Shown here piece after piece: positions 53,067 to 53,074 of a stretch of 53,074 nucleotides of DNA; positions within the stretch are counted from its first letter, which is position 1; every line of letters starts with the position of its first letter. The notes under the pieces are model-generated. The model did not search any database, was not told the DNA's origin, and worked only from the letters and a program-made list of their open reading frames with translations. The stretch comes from Anaerolineales bacterium (GTDB lineage Bacteria > Chloroflexota > Anaerolineae > Anaerolineales > UBA4823): contig CP070639.1 of assembly GCA_020354045.1 (NCBI GenBank), positions 2,875,400 to 2,928,473 of the forward strand. The letters are read 5' to 3'. A program made the translations under genes and the position numbers.

Positions 53067-53074
53067 AATATTCC

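Noticed and set aside
1-53074. CRISPR arrays, insertion sequences, phage genes or attachment sites.
   Set aside because: No regularly spaced repeats, transposase or integrase motifs were found on either strand.

Overview
The window is about 53 kb of a bacterial chromosome of moderate G+C. The gene set suggests a Chloroflexota (Anaerolineae-like) organism: LiaF/PspC/toast-rack membrane genes, an MshA-like glycosyltransferase, a DUF4032-type universal stress protein and an SGNH lipoprotein of a type I associate with that phylum. This placement is an inference from gene content, not a phylogenetic test. There are no phage genes, insertion sequences or CRISPR arrays. I see one tRNA gene.

Layout. 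(1) 1-4787, minus strand: a purine-base deamination operon (8-oxoguanine deaminase, adenine deaminase, GntR/UTRA regulator, then pyrB running off the left edge). Its promoter has a -35 and -10 box 17 bp apart and two near-identical 11-bp palindromes beside it. (2) 4851-11804, plus strand: eight genes that look like a Dlt-type cell-envelope acylation system. They are a small lipoprotein, a 39-aa one-helix microprotein ending in Trp-Ile-Tyr-Gln-Gly-Phe (DltX-like), an MBOAT acyltransferase, a DltD-like SGNH protein, an SGNH lipoprotein, an acyl carrier protein, a FAAL-type AMP ligase in place of DltA, and an SDR oxidoreductase. This is the most interesting locus in the window. (3) 11843-14578: a GT4 glycosyltransferase, tRNA-Thr(CGT), uridine kinase with a leaderless-looking promoter, and a VTT-domain membrane protein.

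(4) 14600-25199: an amino-acid or peptide module. It has an M20 peptidase, a dCache/HAMP/GAF/PAS histidine kinase, its OmpR-type response regulator, a complete Liv-type ABC transporter with a hairpin separating the binding protein from the membrane genes, and a CBS-ACT protein. (5) 25277-28996, minus: a MoxR/DUF58/DUF4129 operon. (6) 29216-32014: an exonuclease-DinG helicase fusion. (7) 32105-36731, minus: a toast-rack/LiaF/PspC membrane cluster with nicotinate phosphoribosyltransferase inside it. (8) 37270-43810: a Ca2+-type P-ATPase, a multidomain universal stress protein, a metallophosphoesterase, and a phasin-like/PhaR-like pair. (9) 43955-46000: an S41-type lipoprotein peptidase.

(10) 46111-53066, minus: the start of a surface-polysaccharide locus. 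A NusG paralogue comes first, followed by two tandem RNA hairpins, then an Idh/MocA sugar-nucleotide oxidoreductase, a UDP-HexNAc 6-dehydrogenase, two UDP-GlcNAc 2-epimerase homologues, GDP-mannose 4,6-dehydratase and a low-molecular-weight tyrosine phosphatase. The hairpins suggest processive antitermination of the locus by its own first gene. Together, regions 2, 7 and 10 point to a cell that invests heavily in building, acylating and monitoring its envelope.
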